Part shown: piece after piece, positions 8,910 through 17,772 of the stretch
Layout of the letters: every line of letters starts with the position of its first letter
Position numbering within the stretch: position 1 is the first letter of the stretch
Assembly: GCF_000737065.1 (NCBI RefSeq)
Contig: NZ_AQRC01000011.1
Location: forward strand, 81,721 to 145,720
From: Thioclava atlantica
GTDB lineage: Bacteria; Pseudomonadota; Alphaproteobacteria; Rhodobacterales; Rhodobacteraceae
Direction of reading: 5' to 3'
DNA: 64,000 bases
Translations under genes and position numbers: made by a program
The notes under the pieces: model-generated
What the model was told of the DNA's origin: nothing
Databases searched by the model: none
What the model saw: the letters and a program-made list of their open reading frames with translations, nothing else

Positions 8910-10031
8910 TTACAATTTTGAAGCATCTTGGTTGAGGTTCAACCAGTACCTCGTATGGCGTCGCTCACCGGTCCGGCTGAGCGCACCTTTCTCGACCAGG
9001 TCCTGCAGATCGCGGGTCGCGGTTGCGCGTGAAGTTCCGGTGATCTTGAGATAGTTGTCGGCGCTAAGGCCGCCTTTGAAACCGCCAGGGCCTTCCTGAA
9101 ACATTCGAGCGATGGCCTTGGCCTGGCGTTCGTTCAAGTGGTCTCTGTGACGATCGTAGAAGTGTGCCTTGCTGATGAAGAAGCCGACGCGGTCGAGTGT
9201 TGCCTGTTGGGCCTTCAAGACAACTTCTGCGAACCAGACGAGCCAATCGGTCACGTCGAGCGTTTTTTGATGCTGCTCGAGCTGGTCGTAGTATGCCTTG
9301 CGCTCCTTCTCGATGGTGAAGGCGAGCGAGATGAGGGTCGGCTGGTCAATGTTCTGCGCCAGCGACTTTTCAGCGAGGGCGCGACCCAAGCGACCGTTGC
9401 CGTCTTCGAATGGGTGGATGCTCTCGAAATAGAGGTGGCTTAGCCCTGCGCGCGTCAGCGCTGGACGCGGCTCTGCTCCCCCCGGCCCGGTCTTGTTGAA
9501 CCAATCCGCGTATCGCTCCATCTCAGGCATGACCCGCTCCGAGGGTGGCGCTTCGAAATGTATCGTGGGCCGGTCAAGGCGGCCGGAAACGATTTGCATC
9601 GCCTCGGCGTGTTGTCGGTAGGCCCCGATGGTTTCCAACCGACGATCATGGGACAGGAGCATCCGATGCCAGCGGTACAGTGTCTCATGGGTCAGCGGCT
9701 CTGCAAAATTGGAATAGACGTCGACCATCATTTCCGCGACGCCCTGTTCGCGCGGTTTGGCAGGGTAGCTGTCCGGATCGAGGCCCAGATGGCGGCGCAG
9801 CGAAGACTGGACACTGAGCCGATCGAGGATTTCACCCTCGATGGCGCTCGTCTGCATCGCTTCCTCGCTGAGAAGTTCGATGCGGAGTTGCTCGCGCTCC
9901 GGCTGGCTGACATGATGGACCGCGCCGAGGATTTCTCCGGACGACAGCAGAAACTTCTGCTCGAACGCCTCCAGAGCGGAGGCGTCATACCGGAAATCCG
10001 GCCAATCGGGCAGCGTCCAGTTCCAAGCCAT
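8910..10031 (-). CDS. Fic family AMP-transferase with N-terminal inhibitory helix
   Basis: Fic proteins move AMP (or another nucleotide part) from a nucleotide onto a hydroxyl of a target protein. The motif HPFEDGNGRLGR near residue 210 is complete, so the enzyme should be active. The N-terminal 80 residues match the DUF4172 domain that precedes many bacterial Fic cores, and TSAIEG near residue 62 fits the (S/T)xxxE(G/N) inhibitory motif, placing it in the self-inhibited class II. The C-terminal 80 residues (KITGTSRATATRDLQDLVEKG) look like a winged helix, suggesting DNA binding and autoregulation. It converges with the restriction endonuclease gene. The target is unknown. Confidence 0.9.
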   Translation of the reverse strand: MAWNWTLPDWPDFRYDASALEAFEQKFLLSSGEILGAVHHVSQPEREQLRIELLSEEAMQTSAIEGEILDRLSVQSSLRRHLGLDPDSYPAKPREQGVAEMMVDVYSNFAEPLTHETLYRWHRMLLSHDRRLETIGAYRQHAEAMQIVSGRLDRPTIHFEAPPSERVMPEMERYADWFNKTGPGGAEPRPALTRAGLSHLYFESIHPFEDGNGRLGRALAEKSLAQNIDQPTLISLAFTIEKERKAYYDQLEQHQKTLDVTDWLVWFAEVVLKAQQATLDRVGFFISKAHFYDRHRDHLNERQAKAIARMFQEGPGGFKGGLSADNYLKITGTSRATATRDLQDLVEKGALSRTGERRHTRYWLNLNQDASKL

Positions 10032-10060
10032 GAGTTATAGACATCCTTTCTATAACTCAT
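10030..10060 (-). promoter_or_regulatory. Perfect 12-bp palindrome over the fic start codon
   Basis: ATGAGTTATAGA at 10030-10041 is exactly inverted at 10049-10060 with a 7-base spacer. Read on the fic strand, the spacer is AAGGATG, the likely ribosome-binding site, and the second arm enters the fic ATG. The element could be a DNA operator, perhaps for the fic winged-helix tail, or an RNA hairpin exposing or hiding the ribosome-binding site. Confidence 0.7.
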
Positions 10061-10151
10061 ATCTAGATCACCTCTGAGGCATAGAAGTCAACTCTATCGC
10101 TCAAAGGACCTGCGGGATGGTATGACCCACAAACCGACGCGAGGCCTTGAG

Positions 10152-10391
10152 CTAGGCCTTTTCAAGGTGCGTCAGATCTTGCTGACGCGGTCTGGGGATC
10201 TTTGGATCGACAGGGTTCTGTTCCGGCGCTGGAATGAATGGCTCATAGCGAACGTCCGCCATGGCACCGTCGAACCAGGCAGGCTGCACGTCACCATTGT
10301 TCCATTGGTAAAGGTAGCCAACCAGATTTTCAGATGTCTTGCAGAGGATGCGCATGATCGGTTCGCCAGTCAGGCGGGGCTTCGTGTTCAT
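10152..10391 (-). CDS. Conserved-looking small protein of unknown function
   Basis: A 79-residue product beginning MNTKPRLTGEPIMRIL. The start was chosen because GGAGGAA lies seven bases before the ATG at 10391; an in-frame ATG five codons upstream lacks such a site. The sequence is soluble, with a tryptophan-rich middle (YLYQWNNGDVQPAWF) and a proline-rich tail. No domain is recognised. It sits between fic and the virC-like pair on the same strand and may be an element core gene. Confidence 0.6.
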   Translation of the reverse strand: MNTKPRLTGEPIMRILCKTSENLVGYLYQWNNGDVQPAWFDGAMADVRYEPFIPAPEQNPVDPKIPRPRQQDLTHLEKA

Positions 10392-10552
10392 AATGCGTTC
10401 CTCCAAAATGGACCTCGTAACTCGTCACCACTGAGGTCTGAAATTCCCTATGACGCTCATTAGCGCCACGCTTTCCGCAACTGCAAGGCGAGCTTCCGCC
10501 GGTGGGCGAAAATCCACCGGCGAAACGCAAGTTATCTTTTCAGATAGGTATC

Positions 10553-11185
10553 TTACGGTTCATGCGGCGATGCAGCGCGAACCGCAATTTCTTCCAAGAT
10601 TTTGTCGATCTCGCCCCATATGCGTGGTTCCACTTGGCCGCGGATCAGAGCCCATTTACTCAAGACGTCGAGGGGGTCGTGGTCCCGGAGGAGGACACCC
10701 AGGCTGGCCGCATCTACTGCCAGAGATGTACGGGCCTGCCACTGCGTGTTTCGAGTGCGCCGCTCCTCAGCAATTGGCGCAAAGACCGGCGACAGTTGCC
10801 AGCCTTTGACTGCACGGCGCAGGGCGGCACGCACCACATGGGCGGGTTCAACACCACAAGCCTCCAGCGCCCCTTCCTGTCGCTCGAGTGCGTTGACCCT
10901 GATGTCGATCTTCCGGGTCGGGCTCAAAGCGCGTGCCGAAACGGGAGCTCTCAGGCTGGTATGCGGGTCAGAGCTTTCCGCGGTGACATGGTGCGGCGCC
11001 ACGGCACTTTTCGGCGCACGCTCCGACTCGTGCCGATCAGCGCCAACGTCAGCGACTGGGGTGCCTGTCTTTGTTGCTGTGACCTGTGCCTCATCTTCCT
11101 TCCCGGGAATCTCGCGGTCACCTTGTTGCAGGGTGGCGGCGTAGGCTGGGTCGGGCCTGGTGATGGTCGGGATCTTCTTGCGCAA
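10553..11185 (-). CDS. VirC2-like relaxosome accessory protein
   Basis: The product (about 210 residues) has a low-complexity, basic, proline- and alanine-rich first half and a compact second half with LSPTRKIDIRVNALER and EPAHVVRAALRRAVKGW. That layout, and its position right after a ParA/VirC1-like gene, resembles VirC2 of Ti plasmids, a ribbon-helix-helix protein that binds DNA near the transfer origin. I chose the TTG at 11185 because TGAGG, overlapping the upstream stop, stands about eight bases before it; longer starts exist at 11206 (TTG), 11254 and 11263 (ATG). The likeness is by pattern and context only. Confidence 0.5.
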   Translation of the reverse strand: MRKKIPTITRPDPAYAATLQQGDREIPGKEDEAQVTATKTGTPVADVGADRHESERAPKSAVAPHHVTAESSDPHTSLRAPVSARALSPTRKIDIRVNALERQEGALEACGVEPAHVVRAALRRAVKGWQLSPVFAPIAEERRTRNTQWQARTSLAVDAASLGVLLRDHDPLDVLSKWALIRGQVEPRIWGEIDKILEEIAVRAASPHEP

Positions 11186-11195
11186 TCGACTGTCC

Positions 11196-11915
11196 TCACG
11201 CAGCAAGAATGTTGTTGAGAATGTCCGTCGCCTCCTCAAGCGCCTCGACGACATGACGTACATGTGGACGCATAAGGGGGTTCGGATCGGATTGCTTTTC
11301 CAGCGCCAAGGCGTGGAGAAGCCCCTTCTGGTCCATCTCCTTGTAAGTGTTCCGTCGCATCATGACGGTCTCAATCACCGGAAAACGGGTGAGCGCTTCT
11401 TCAATCAGGGCGGCGTCAGCACGGGTCGTTTTCGGGTCGACCATGTTGAGGACAACGTGGTGGCGCGGAAGGCTGGAGGGGTCGTCAACACGGGATTTCA
11501 GCTTCTCATACCAATCGGCAGTCTGCGCGCCGACATCGAAATCAGACGTCGACAGCATGACGGGCGTCACAATGTGGTCCGCAAGCACCGCGATGCCGTC
11601 TGACCATTCGGCACCGACCCCTGCGGTATCGATGAAGATGAAGTCTGCCGTGCCTGCCATGTAGACCTGATCGATCTGATCCTCGACACCCGCCACGCTT
11701 TCGACGGTGGCCGAGCAGAGAAGCGGCGAACTCAGCCCACCGGCTTCCGCCCGAGCATGCCAGGCACCGAGTACTCTCGTGCTGTCCGTGTCGATCAACA
11801 TCACTCTGCGTCCGGCGGCGATCGCGGCGCTGATCAAGGCGCGCGAAAGCGTCGTTTTGCCACTGCCCCCTTTCCGGGCCATCGCTGCGATCACCACAAG
11901 ATTTTCGTTCGGCAT
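11196..11915 (-). CDS. ParA/MinD-type ATPase, VirC1-like
   Basis: This 239-residue ATPase has the deviant Walker A KGGSGKTT near residue 15, a LIDTDS switch near 42 and FIDTAGVG near 103. ParA-type ATPases move DNA cargo; VirC1 of Ti plasmids is the version that brings the relaxosome to the secretion channel. The next gene is VirC2-like and the divergent genes across the repeat-rich gap are MobC and a VirD2-type relaxase, so a conjugation role is preferred over partition. No ParB or parS candidate was seen. The ATG at 11915 has GAGGGT upstream; an in-frame TTG five codons earlier is less likely. Confidence 0.8.
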   Translation of the reverse strand: MPNENLVVIAAMARKGGSGKTTLSRALISAAIAAGRRVMLIDTDSTRVLGAWHARAEAGGLSSPLLCSATVESVAGVEDQIDQVYMAGTADFIFIDTAGVGAEWSDGIAVLADHIVTPVMLSTSDFDVGAQTADWYEKLKSRVDDPSSLPRHHVVLNMVDPKTTRADAALIEEALTRFPVIETVMMRRNTYKEMDQKGLLHALALEKQSDPNPLMRPHVRHVVEALEEATDILNNILAA

Positions 11916-12183
11916 TCTGACCCTCGGCAAAAATAGTGAATCGCAACGATAATGCTAAAGTGTCGCTAAACGCATGAGGCGGAGGGGTCAAGCAGAAGTC
12001 GGGATGCGACCCGCGTTTGGCATGCAGCGGGCGGCGTTGTGCGATGACCGTGCGACGTCTGCCGTGGCGCCTTCAGCATTCGTCGCGGGGCACGACACAC
12101 CCTCCAAATGTCGGGATGCGCTCGGCGATGTACTGCGGACGGAATGCAGGTGACGGATAGCGCGCGCCAGACGACGGGAGGCA

Positions 12184-12433
12184 GTCTCGCGTATGTCGTT
12201 ACGCGGGTGACGCGAGACGGTCAGCACGCGGCAAAACCCGTCTTGCGGGGTGCAAGGGACGGGGCGCCAAAGACGCGATACGCGATGCGGGGACCGCATC
12301 GCGTGGTGCCATGAGCGCGAAGCGCGATCCATTTGACAAAGGACGGGAAATCGCCCCTGCAGGGCGATTTTCTACATTGAGTACAAGCCCTTATAGCCGA
12401 CTCCACTTGCGTTGGGAGTCGGCGGGCTTGTAC
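12184..12433. other. oriT: Candidate origin of transfer (oriT) region with clustered inverted repeats
   Basis: The gene-free stretch 11916-12467 separates the VirC1-like gene from mobC and the relaxase. It contains several inverted repeats: GTCTCGCG 12184-12191 with 12211-12218; CCCGT...ACGGG around 12237-12262; ACGCGATGCGG 12280-12290 with 12294-12304; AAATCGCCC 12348-12356 with 12362-12370; and a 19-bp stem formed by 12381-12390 with 12424-12433 and 12396-12404 with 12415-12423, with a TTATA bulge and a 10-base loop. Repeats beside a divergent relaxosome pair are where oriT is normally found. The nick site is not identified. Confidence 0.55.
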
Positions 12434-12467
12434 GAAGTTGGCAAGAAATAGGAACGTTAACTTCAAA

Positions 12468-13055
12468 ATGCCCCGCCGCCGCAGACTGTCAGAGATCGAG
12501 CGATTGACCATCGCCCAGGAGCGCCGGAACGGCGTCTCCGCGGCGTCATTGGCCGCGCGCTACGATGTCAGCCTGAAGACGATCTACAACGTGGTGAACC
12601 ACCGGGACGAGCGTCAGACAGCGAACGGCAGCCGATCGCGGGTTGTGGGGATCCGGGTCTCGGACGACGACCTGCGCCGGTTCGACGCGGCGCTGTCGCG
12701 GCGCGGGATTGCGCACCGCTCGAATGCGATGCGCCGCCTGATGCTGGCGGCCGAAGGTGTCTTCCTGCCCGACGACGAGATGTGCGACGAGTTGCGCAGC
12801 CTCGGCGCCGCGCTCAACCGGGTCGGCAACAACGTGAACCAGATCGCGCGACGTCTGAACGAGGCCAAGGTGCGGGGCGAGAGACTGTCCTACCCGGCCT
12901 CAAGTCACCGTGACGTCCGCGCCCTTGCGGGTCTGGTCTTCGATCTGGCCGACCAGGTCCAGGAGATGTCGCGTGCTCGGCGCAGCGTGCTGGACCTTGA
13001 GATCAGTTCTGCTCTGGCGGGCTTCGCCGGTAGGGATGAGAATGGCGCGGAGTGA
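12468..13055 (+). CDS. mobC: MobC-like relaxosome protein
   Basis: The 195-residue protein starts with a helix-turn-helix-like segment (SAASLAARYDVSLKTIYNVV), continues with a ribbon-helix-helix-like RVVGIRVSDDDLRRFDAAL, and ends with the hallmark of MobC proteins, LNRVGNNVNQIARRLNEA near residue 122. MobC helps the relaxase open DNA at oriT. The ATG at 12468 is used; a TTG ten codons upstream is possible. The gene overlaps the start of the relaxase gene by about 14 bases, so the two are translationally coupled. It lies directly next to the candidate oriT. Confidence 0.85.
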   Translation: MPRRRRLSEIERLTIAQERRNGVSAASLAARYDVSLKTIYNVVNHRDERQTANGSRSRVVGIRVSDDDLRRFDAALSRRGIAHRSNAMRRLMLAAEGVFLPDDEMCDELRSLGAALNRVGNNVNQIARRLNEAKVRGERLSYPASSHRDVRALAGLVFDLADQVQEMSRARRSVLDLEISSALAGFAGRDENGAE

Positions 13056-15390
13056 CCGGGTCCGTGGCATCGACCCGGCGCTCTTTGACCGCGGCTGGAG
13101 CCGGGTTTCGGGATCCTGGCAGGGGCTTTCCAAGGGCGCGCAGATGGTTCGGGCCGCGCGCGGCCATTCGCCAGCGATCTTCAAGGCTATCTCGAAAGGG
13201 GGCTGTCACACCGGGGCGCAGCTACGGGCGCAGCTCACCTATCTTACGACGAAGTCGACCCATATCCTCGACAGCCGCGGCACCCATGACGGGAAGAAGC
13301 AACTCTCGGAAGCCGAGATCAACCGAGTGGCGCGGCGGTTCGAGAACCAGTGGAAAGAGCGCTACAGCCCCAAGCTTGGCCATACGTCGCATCTGCTGAT
13401 GGCATTCCCGGTTGGGACCAGTGGTGAAGAGGTGCGCGATATCACCCAGGCCGTCTGCGAGAAGTTCTTTCAAGGTGAGGGCTCGCAATTCGACTATATT
13501 GCTGCAATACACCAAGATCGCGCGCATCCACATGCGCATATCGTTCTGAACCGCCGCAGCAAGGATGGCGAAATGTTCTTTCTCGGGAAGGATCATCACT
13601 TCAACTACGACGCCTTTCGCGAGGCGATGGTCGAGGCGGCCCGGGTTCATGGGATCCGCCTTGAGGCGACGCGTCGTCTGGATCGCGGCGTCACGACCTA
13701 CCGCGCCGAGATCGATGAAATCTACAAGGCTCGCGACGAAGGTCGTCCCCCTGTCGAGCGCCAGAGAACCGGCGCTGACCTGGCGGCTGCGCTGGAAACT
13801 GTCCGAAGCAACGCTTTGATCTACCACGGGCTCGCGGCGGAGGCGTCACGTTCGAATTTCGACGACGTGGCCGATGCGCTTGAGAGGGCCAGCACCATCC
13901 TTGCCAGTGGCGGTCAGATTCAATCTGACGGAGCCATCTACATGTCCCAAGTTGAGCCAGCGTTCGACACGCTGATCACCGAGTTTTCTCAGAACATTCG
14001 CCAGATCGAGGCGGCAATCGACAGGGCGCCGGCGGCCGAGAGGCCGGTGATCGAGCGCAAGCTGACCGACGTGCTGGCCTCGGTCGCGCATTTGAACCCG
14101 CTCGGGGATCGCTCCGCCGCCCTGGTCGATGCCCCGTCCCGGGACGGCATCTATGCAAGGCCGAACTTAAGTGAAGATCACCTCGCGCGTCTTGACGATG
14201 GAGAGGTGGCACCAAAGCTGGCCGAGGCGTTGCAAGGCACAGGCATCGATGCCGAGGCTGTGGCCGCGCGGCTGCGGGAGGGGGCAGGCAATGCCACATT
14301 GGAACGCCAGTGGCTGGCACAGGATCTTCAGGCGATTGCCAAAGAAGGTGGCCTTGATCTGGAGAAATCTGCGGACCGGGAAGAAGCGCTCGACCGGCTG
14401 GAAGCCACGCATGTTCGGTTGGGCGATGTTCTGACCGATGTACGCGTCCTGCGTGCGCCAACCGAGGTCGACGAGGTGGATAACGCTGAGGCAGCGCTTG
14501 ATGAGCGGTTGACGACACCTGGGAGTGATCTCGCGCAAGATGGGTCCGACATCTTTGCCCCATCGGAGCGGCAGGCGTTCAGAGCGCTGGTGGCGCAGTT
14601 CCGCCGGACGGATTTCGATCATCCGTTCTCCGACGACCCGTCTGTAAGGCGGGCCGGCGCCGTGGAGGTTGAAGAGGCCCGCGTCGCGTTCGACGCCTAT
14701 GCGCAGAGATCTCCGCAACATGCCGAATTGGCCTCGATGGCTTGGGAACAGATGACTGACAGTCGAATGCCGCCGCAATATGCGGTATCGGAGCAGGACC
14801 GCACGCTTCATGCTGGCGACATGGACCTCTCCTTGCGGGATCCTTCGGATCATCTCGGTCCGATCACCGAAGAGCTCCGCACCCTCGCCCGCTATCGCAC
14901 GGAGATGCCGGATGACGAGTTCGGGCAGGCCGTCCAGGACGAAATCAACCACCTTCGTTCGCTCGGCGCGTCGCGTGCCTATATCAGCGAGCGCAGCCTC
15001 ATTATCGAGGACCAGGCGCGACAAGACTACGCCGAGCGCCGTTATCTGGAAGAGACCGCGCCAACGGTCATGGCCTTTGTGCAAAACGCCGACGTCGAGG
15101 GCCCGCTCTCCGAGTCAGAGCAGCAGGACATCGTCCGGCAGGTCAACGAACGGCTAAGCCCCGACGCAATCGACGCACTGCGGGCCGGTAACGCGGACGT
15201 CCTGGACACATTCACCGAGGATCCGCTGCGCCAGCTGGAACTCGCCAAGACCTATCTTCAAGGCAGCGAGGTCACCGCGCATGGCCCGGCCATGGAGCGC
15301 GTTCTCGATGCTCTGGCCGAAGAGCAGATCGAGGCGCAGCGCGCGCGCCACGCCGCGGCACATGGTGAGAAGGGGATCACCCATGGATAA
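13042..15390 (+). CDS. VirD2-type (MOBP-like) conjugative relaxase
   Basis: The relaxase cuts one strand at oriT and stays covalently joined to it through a tyrosine. In this 782-residue protein the first 250 residues form the relaxase domain: KGGCHTGAQLRAQLTYLTTK carries the candidate catalytic tyrosine near residue 65, and IHQDRAHPHAHIVLNRRS near residue 155 is the metal-binding triple-histidine motif as in VirD2. The long acidic C-terminal part has no recognised domain and may hold the secretion signal. Starts at 13036 and 13042 are both possible. Its end overlaps the VirD4 gene by eight bases. Confidence 0.9.
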   Translation: MARSDRVRGIDPALFDRGWSRVSGSWQGLSKGAQMVRAARGHSPAIFKAISKGGCHTGAQLRAQLTYLTTKSTHILDSRGTHDGKKQLSEAEINRVARRFENQWKERYSPKLGHTSHLLMAFPVGTSGEEVRDITQAVCEKFFQGEGSQFDYIAAIHQDRAHPHAHIVLNRRSKDGEMFFLGKDHHFNYDAFREAMVEAARVHGIRLEATRRLDRGVTTYRAEIDEIYKARDEGRPPVERQRTGADLAAALETVRSNALIYHGLAAEASRSNFDDVADALERASTILASGGQIQSDGAIYMSQVEPAFDTLITEFSQNIRQIEAAIDRAPAAERPVIERKLTDVLASVAHLNPLGDRSAALVDAPSRDGIYARPNLSEDHLARLDDGEVAPKLAEALQGTGIDAEAVAARLREGAGNATLERQWLAQDLQAIAKEGGLDLEKSADREEALDRLEATHVRLGDVLTDVRVLRAPTEVDEVDNAEAALDERLTTPGSDLAQDGSDIFAPSERQAFRALVAQFRRTDFDHPFSDDPSVRRAGAVEVEEARVAFDAYAQRSPQHAELASMAWEQMTDSRMPPQYAVSEQDRTLHAGDMDLSLRDPSDHLGPITEELRTLARYRTEMPDDEFGQAVQDEINHLRSLGASRAYISERSLIIEDQARQDYAERRYLEETAPTVMAFVQNADVEGPLSESEQQDIVRQVNERLSPDAIDALRAGNADVLDTFTEDPLRQLELAKTYLQGSEVTAHGPAMERVLDALAEEQIEAQRARHAAAHGEKGITHG

Positions 15391-17383
15391 AGGCAAGATT
15401 GCCCTCGGTGTGTTGAGCCTCGTGCTGGTCGGTCTCGCCATGGGCTATGTCGTGGCGACCGGCTTTGTCATGTTCCGCTATGGGCTTTCACCCACGCGTT
15501 TCGACGTCACCCTACTCGCCCGCGAATATCGGGGTCTGTCTCAGTCTGCGCCGAAGGACTTCCTCTGGGTGAACCTCATCCTTGGCGGCTTCGGCCTGGC
15601 ATCGCTGATGCTGAGCGTCACGCTTCTGGGGGATGCATTGACCCGCTTCGGGACGACGCATTGGCAGACCCGCAGCGAGATGAAGAGGAACGGTTTCTTT
15701 GCCAAGCCCGGTGGCGGCTTCCTTCTGGGCAAGCTTGGCTCCCCGAAGTCCAAGCGCCCGTTCCTTGTCTCAAAAACCTTCCCCCACGCACTGATCGTGG
15801 CGCCCACGGGCCGCGGCAAGGGCGTGGGATTTGTGATCCCGAATCTGCTCACCTACAAAGGCTCTGCCGTGGTACTCGACGTGAAAGGCGAGAACTTCCG
15901 CGAGACCTCGCGCTTCCGCGCCAGCATGGGTGACAAGGTCTTCCGCTTCGCGCCGACCGACTGGGATCGACCGACCCACCGTTACAACCCGCTGGCGCGC
16001 ATCGCGGCCATGACCAACCCTGACCGGCAGCAGATGGAGCTAAAACTCACCGCGAAGCTCTTCCTGCAGACCGACAACGAAAAGCTGAGCGGGCTTTTGG
16101 CCGGGGGTATCGACCTCTTCGTGGCGGCCGGTATGCTGGCCTTCGAGCGCGGCGTGCCGACCATCGGCGAGATCTATCGCATCACAGCCTCGGGGGGCGA
16201 CAAGCAGAAGGAATACCTGAAGCGTTCGCAGGAGGTGAAGAACAAGTCGGCCAAACTGATCTTCGAGCGTATGGCATCGACCAACAACGACACCCTCACT
16301 TCCTACCTCTCCCTCCTGATGACATCGGGTCTCGACACCTGGGACAACCGCGCGATCGACGCGGCCACCGCGACCTCTGACTTCTCATTCCGGGATATCC
16401 GCCGCCGCCCACATGCGATCTATCTTGTGGTCGAATCCGAGATGATCCGCCCGCTTGCCCCGCTGATCCGCCTCTTCTTTTCGGACCTGATTGCCTCGCT
16501 GCAAGCACAGGAACCCGGCGATGACGAGCCCTGGCCGGTCATGATCATGCTCGACGAGTTTGACCGGCTCGGGAAAATGCCGATCGTGGCCGAGAGCATC
16601 AAGACGCTGCGCTCCTTCGGCGGCAACCTCGCCATCGTGACCCAGACGATTCCCGCGCTGGACGAGATCTATGGCGAGAATACCCGCAGGTCGCTTCAAG
16701 GCGGCGCCGGCGTGAAGCTCTACCTCACCCCGTCCGAGCAGAAGACCATCGAGGAGCTGAGCCAAGCCGTTGGCAAGACCACCAAGCGCGTGGTGACCCG
16801 CTCCCGCGCTGTTGGACGCAATCCGTTCGAAGGGCGCAGCGTTTCCGAGCGAACCGAGGATACCCCGCTCCTGACCGAGGATGAGGCCCGACGAATGGAC
16901 CTCGACGAGGTTATCCTCGTGATCGACGCGCAGATGCCGATCCGGGCAAGAAGGGTGAAGTATTTCGAGGACCCAGTGTTGAAGGTTCTGCACGCCGGTC
17001 AATCGGGGAGTTTCCCGTATCCGGACGAGGACGGCCTGCGGCGGGATCGGCAGATGTCTGAGACCCGGGAAACGGTGGAGAGGTTGAAGCAAGAACTGCA
17101 GGAAGTGCGGGCGGCTGCGGGACCGCGGGAAGTCGGCCACAATGCGCCTAACGCATCGAAAACTGACCCTGTCAGCGCAGCGAAGGCCCGCGGCCGCGCG
17201 GCTCGTGCTGCTGCAAGCGGAGGTGGCCAAGGTCAACTGGCGCTGAATTTTGAAGGATTGGGGATCAGAGGTGCAAACCGGACGGCGCTGGAATCCGCCG
17301 TTCAGACGACTAGATCGCTTCTTGCGGAGTATGCAGATGACCTGCACAAAGCCAACTCCCCTACTCCTTCAACGTCTTCCTGA
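15383..17383 (+). CDS. virD4: VirD4/TraG-type coupling protein
   Basis: The coupling protein links the relaxosome to the secretion channel and powers substrate entry. The 666-residue product has two N-terminal membrane segments (about residues 7-30 and 55-78), Walker A APTGRGKGVG near 139, Walker B MIMLDEFDRLG near 387, and TQTIPALDEIYG after it. The length matches VirD4/TraG. The start overlaps the relaxase stop (ATGGATAA). The last 23 bases overlap the convergent XRE regulator gene. A basic alanine-rich tail follows the ATPase domain. It lies more than 9 kb from the virB genes because the Druantia genes intervene. Confidence 0.93.
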   Translation: MDKGKIALGVLSLVLVGLAMGYVVATGFVMFRYGLSPTRFDVTLLAREYRGLSQSAPKDFLWVNLILGGFGLASLMLSVTLLGDALTRFGTTHWQTRSEMKRNGFFAKPGGGFLLGKLGSPKSKRPFLVSKTFPHALIVAPTGRGKGVGFVIPNLLTYKGSAVVLDVKGENFRETSRFRASMGDKVFRFAPTDWDRPTHRYNPLARIAAMTNPDRQQMELKLTAKLFLQTDNEKLSGLLAGGIDLFVAAGMLAFERGVPTIGEIYRITASGGDKQKEYLKRSQEVKNKSAKLIFERMASTNNDTLTSYLSLLMTSGLDTWDNRAIDAATATSDFSFRDIRRRPHAIYLVVESEMIRPLAPLIRLFFSDLIASLQAQEPGDDEPWPVMIMLDEFDRLGKMPIVAESIKTLRSFGGNLAIVTQTIPALDEIYGENTRRSLQGGAGVKLYLTPSEQKTIEELSQAVGKTTKRVVTRSRAVGRNPFEGRSVSERTEDTPLLTEDEARRMDLDEVILVIDAQMPIRARRVKYFEDPVLKVLHAGQSGSFPYPDEDGLRRDRQMSETRETVERLKQELQEVRAAAGPREVGHNAPNASKTDPVSAAKARGRAARAAASGGGQGQLALNFEGLGIRGANRTALESAVQTTRSLLAEYADDLHKANSPTPSTSS

Positions 17384-17687
17384 AATTTGCGAAGGCCTCG
17401 ACGACCTTGTCCTGGTCGACCGTATCTGGCCGCACGTCGTCCGGCAGCCTGCCTGCAAGGGCGAAAAGGTAATCATCAGGTATGTTCAGGATGCAGGCGA
17501 ACTGGCGGATCAGGTGCCCCGAGCTGGGGCTGCGTCGGTCGTGCTCGATGTCGTTGAGGTATTGCGGGGATATCGACCCACCGCCCTCTTCCTTCATCAC
17601 GCGCGCTGCGAGCTCCTTCTGGCTAAGACCGAGTGCCTTGCGGGCCTTCGAAATCGCCTGGCCGAAAGTCACACCGTCCGCCGACAT
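17361..17687 (-). CDS. XRE-family helix-turn-helix regulator
   Basis: This 108-residue protein has a standard HTH_3 domain: FGQAISKARKALGLSQKELAARV, then ISPQYLNDIEHDRRSPSSGHLIRQFACIL, followed by a short linker that may dimerise. It is divergent from the druH gene, with an 85-base gap that contains a 7-bp inverted repeat, so it is the natural candidate for controlling itself and the defence genes. Its 3' end overlaps the virD4 gene tail. Ligand and target are not known. Confidence 0.88.
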   Translation of the reverse strand: MSADGVTFGQAISKARKALGLSQKELAARVMKEEGGGSISPQYLNDIEHDRRSPSSGHLIRQFACILNIPDDYLFALAGRLPDDVRPDTVDQDKVVEAFANFRKTLKE

Positions 17688-17715
17688 GGCCGGTTCATCG
17701 CTTCATCTCCCTGTC

Positions 17716-17735
17716 AATCCGCTTGTTCGCGGATT
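17716..17735. promoter_or_regulatory. Possible operator between the XRE regulator and druH
   Basis: AATCCGC (17716-17722) and GCGGATT (17729-17735) form a perfect inverted repeat with a six-base spacer in the divergent intergenic region. Size and place suit an XRE-family dimer site, but no clear promoter boxes were found around it. Confidence 0.45.
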
Positions 17736-17772
17736 TGCGAGTTGTTACTCCTTATCCACAAGGGGATCAACC

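Noticed and set aside
12348..12370. Rho-independent terminator before mobC
   Set aside because: A perfect hairpin but no gene ends before it on the plus strand and only a short T tract; it was counted as part of the oriT repeat cluster.
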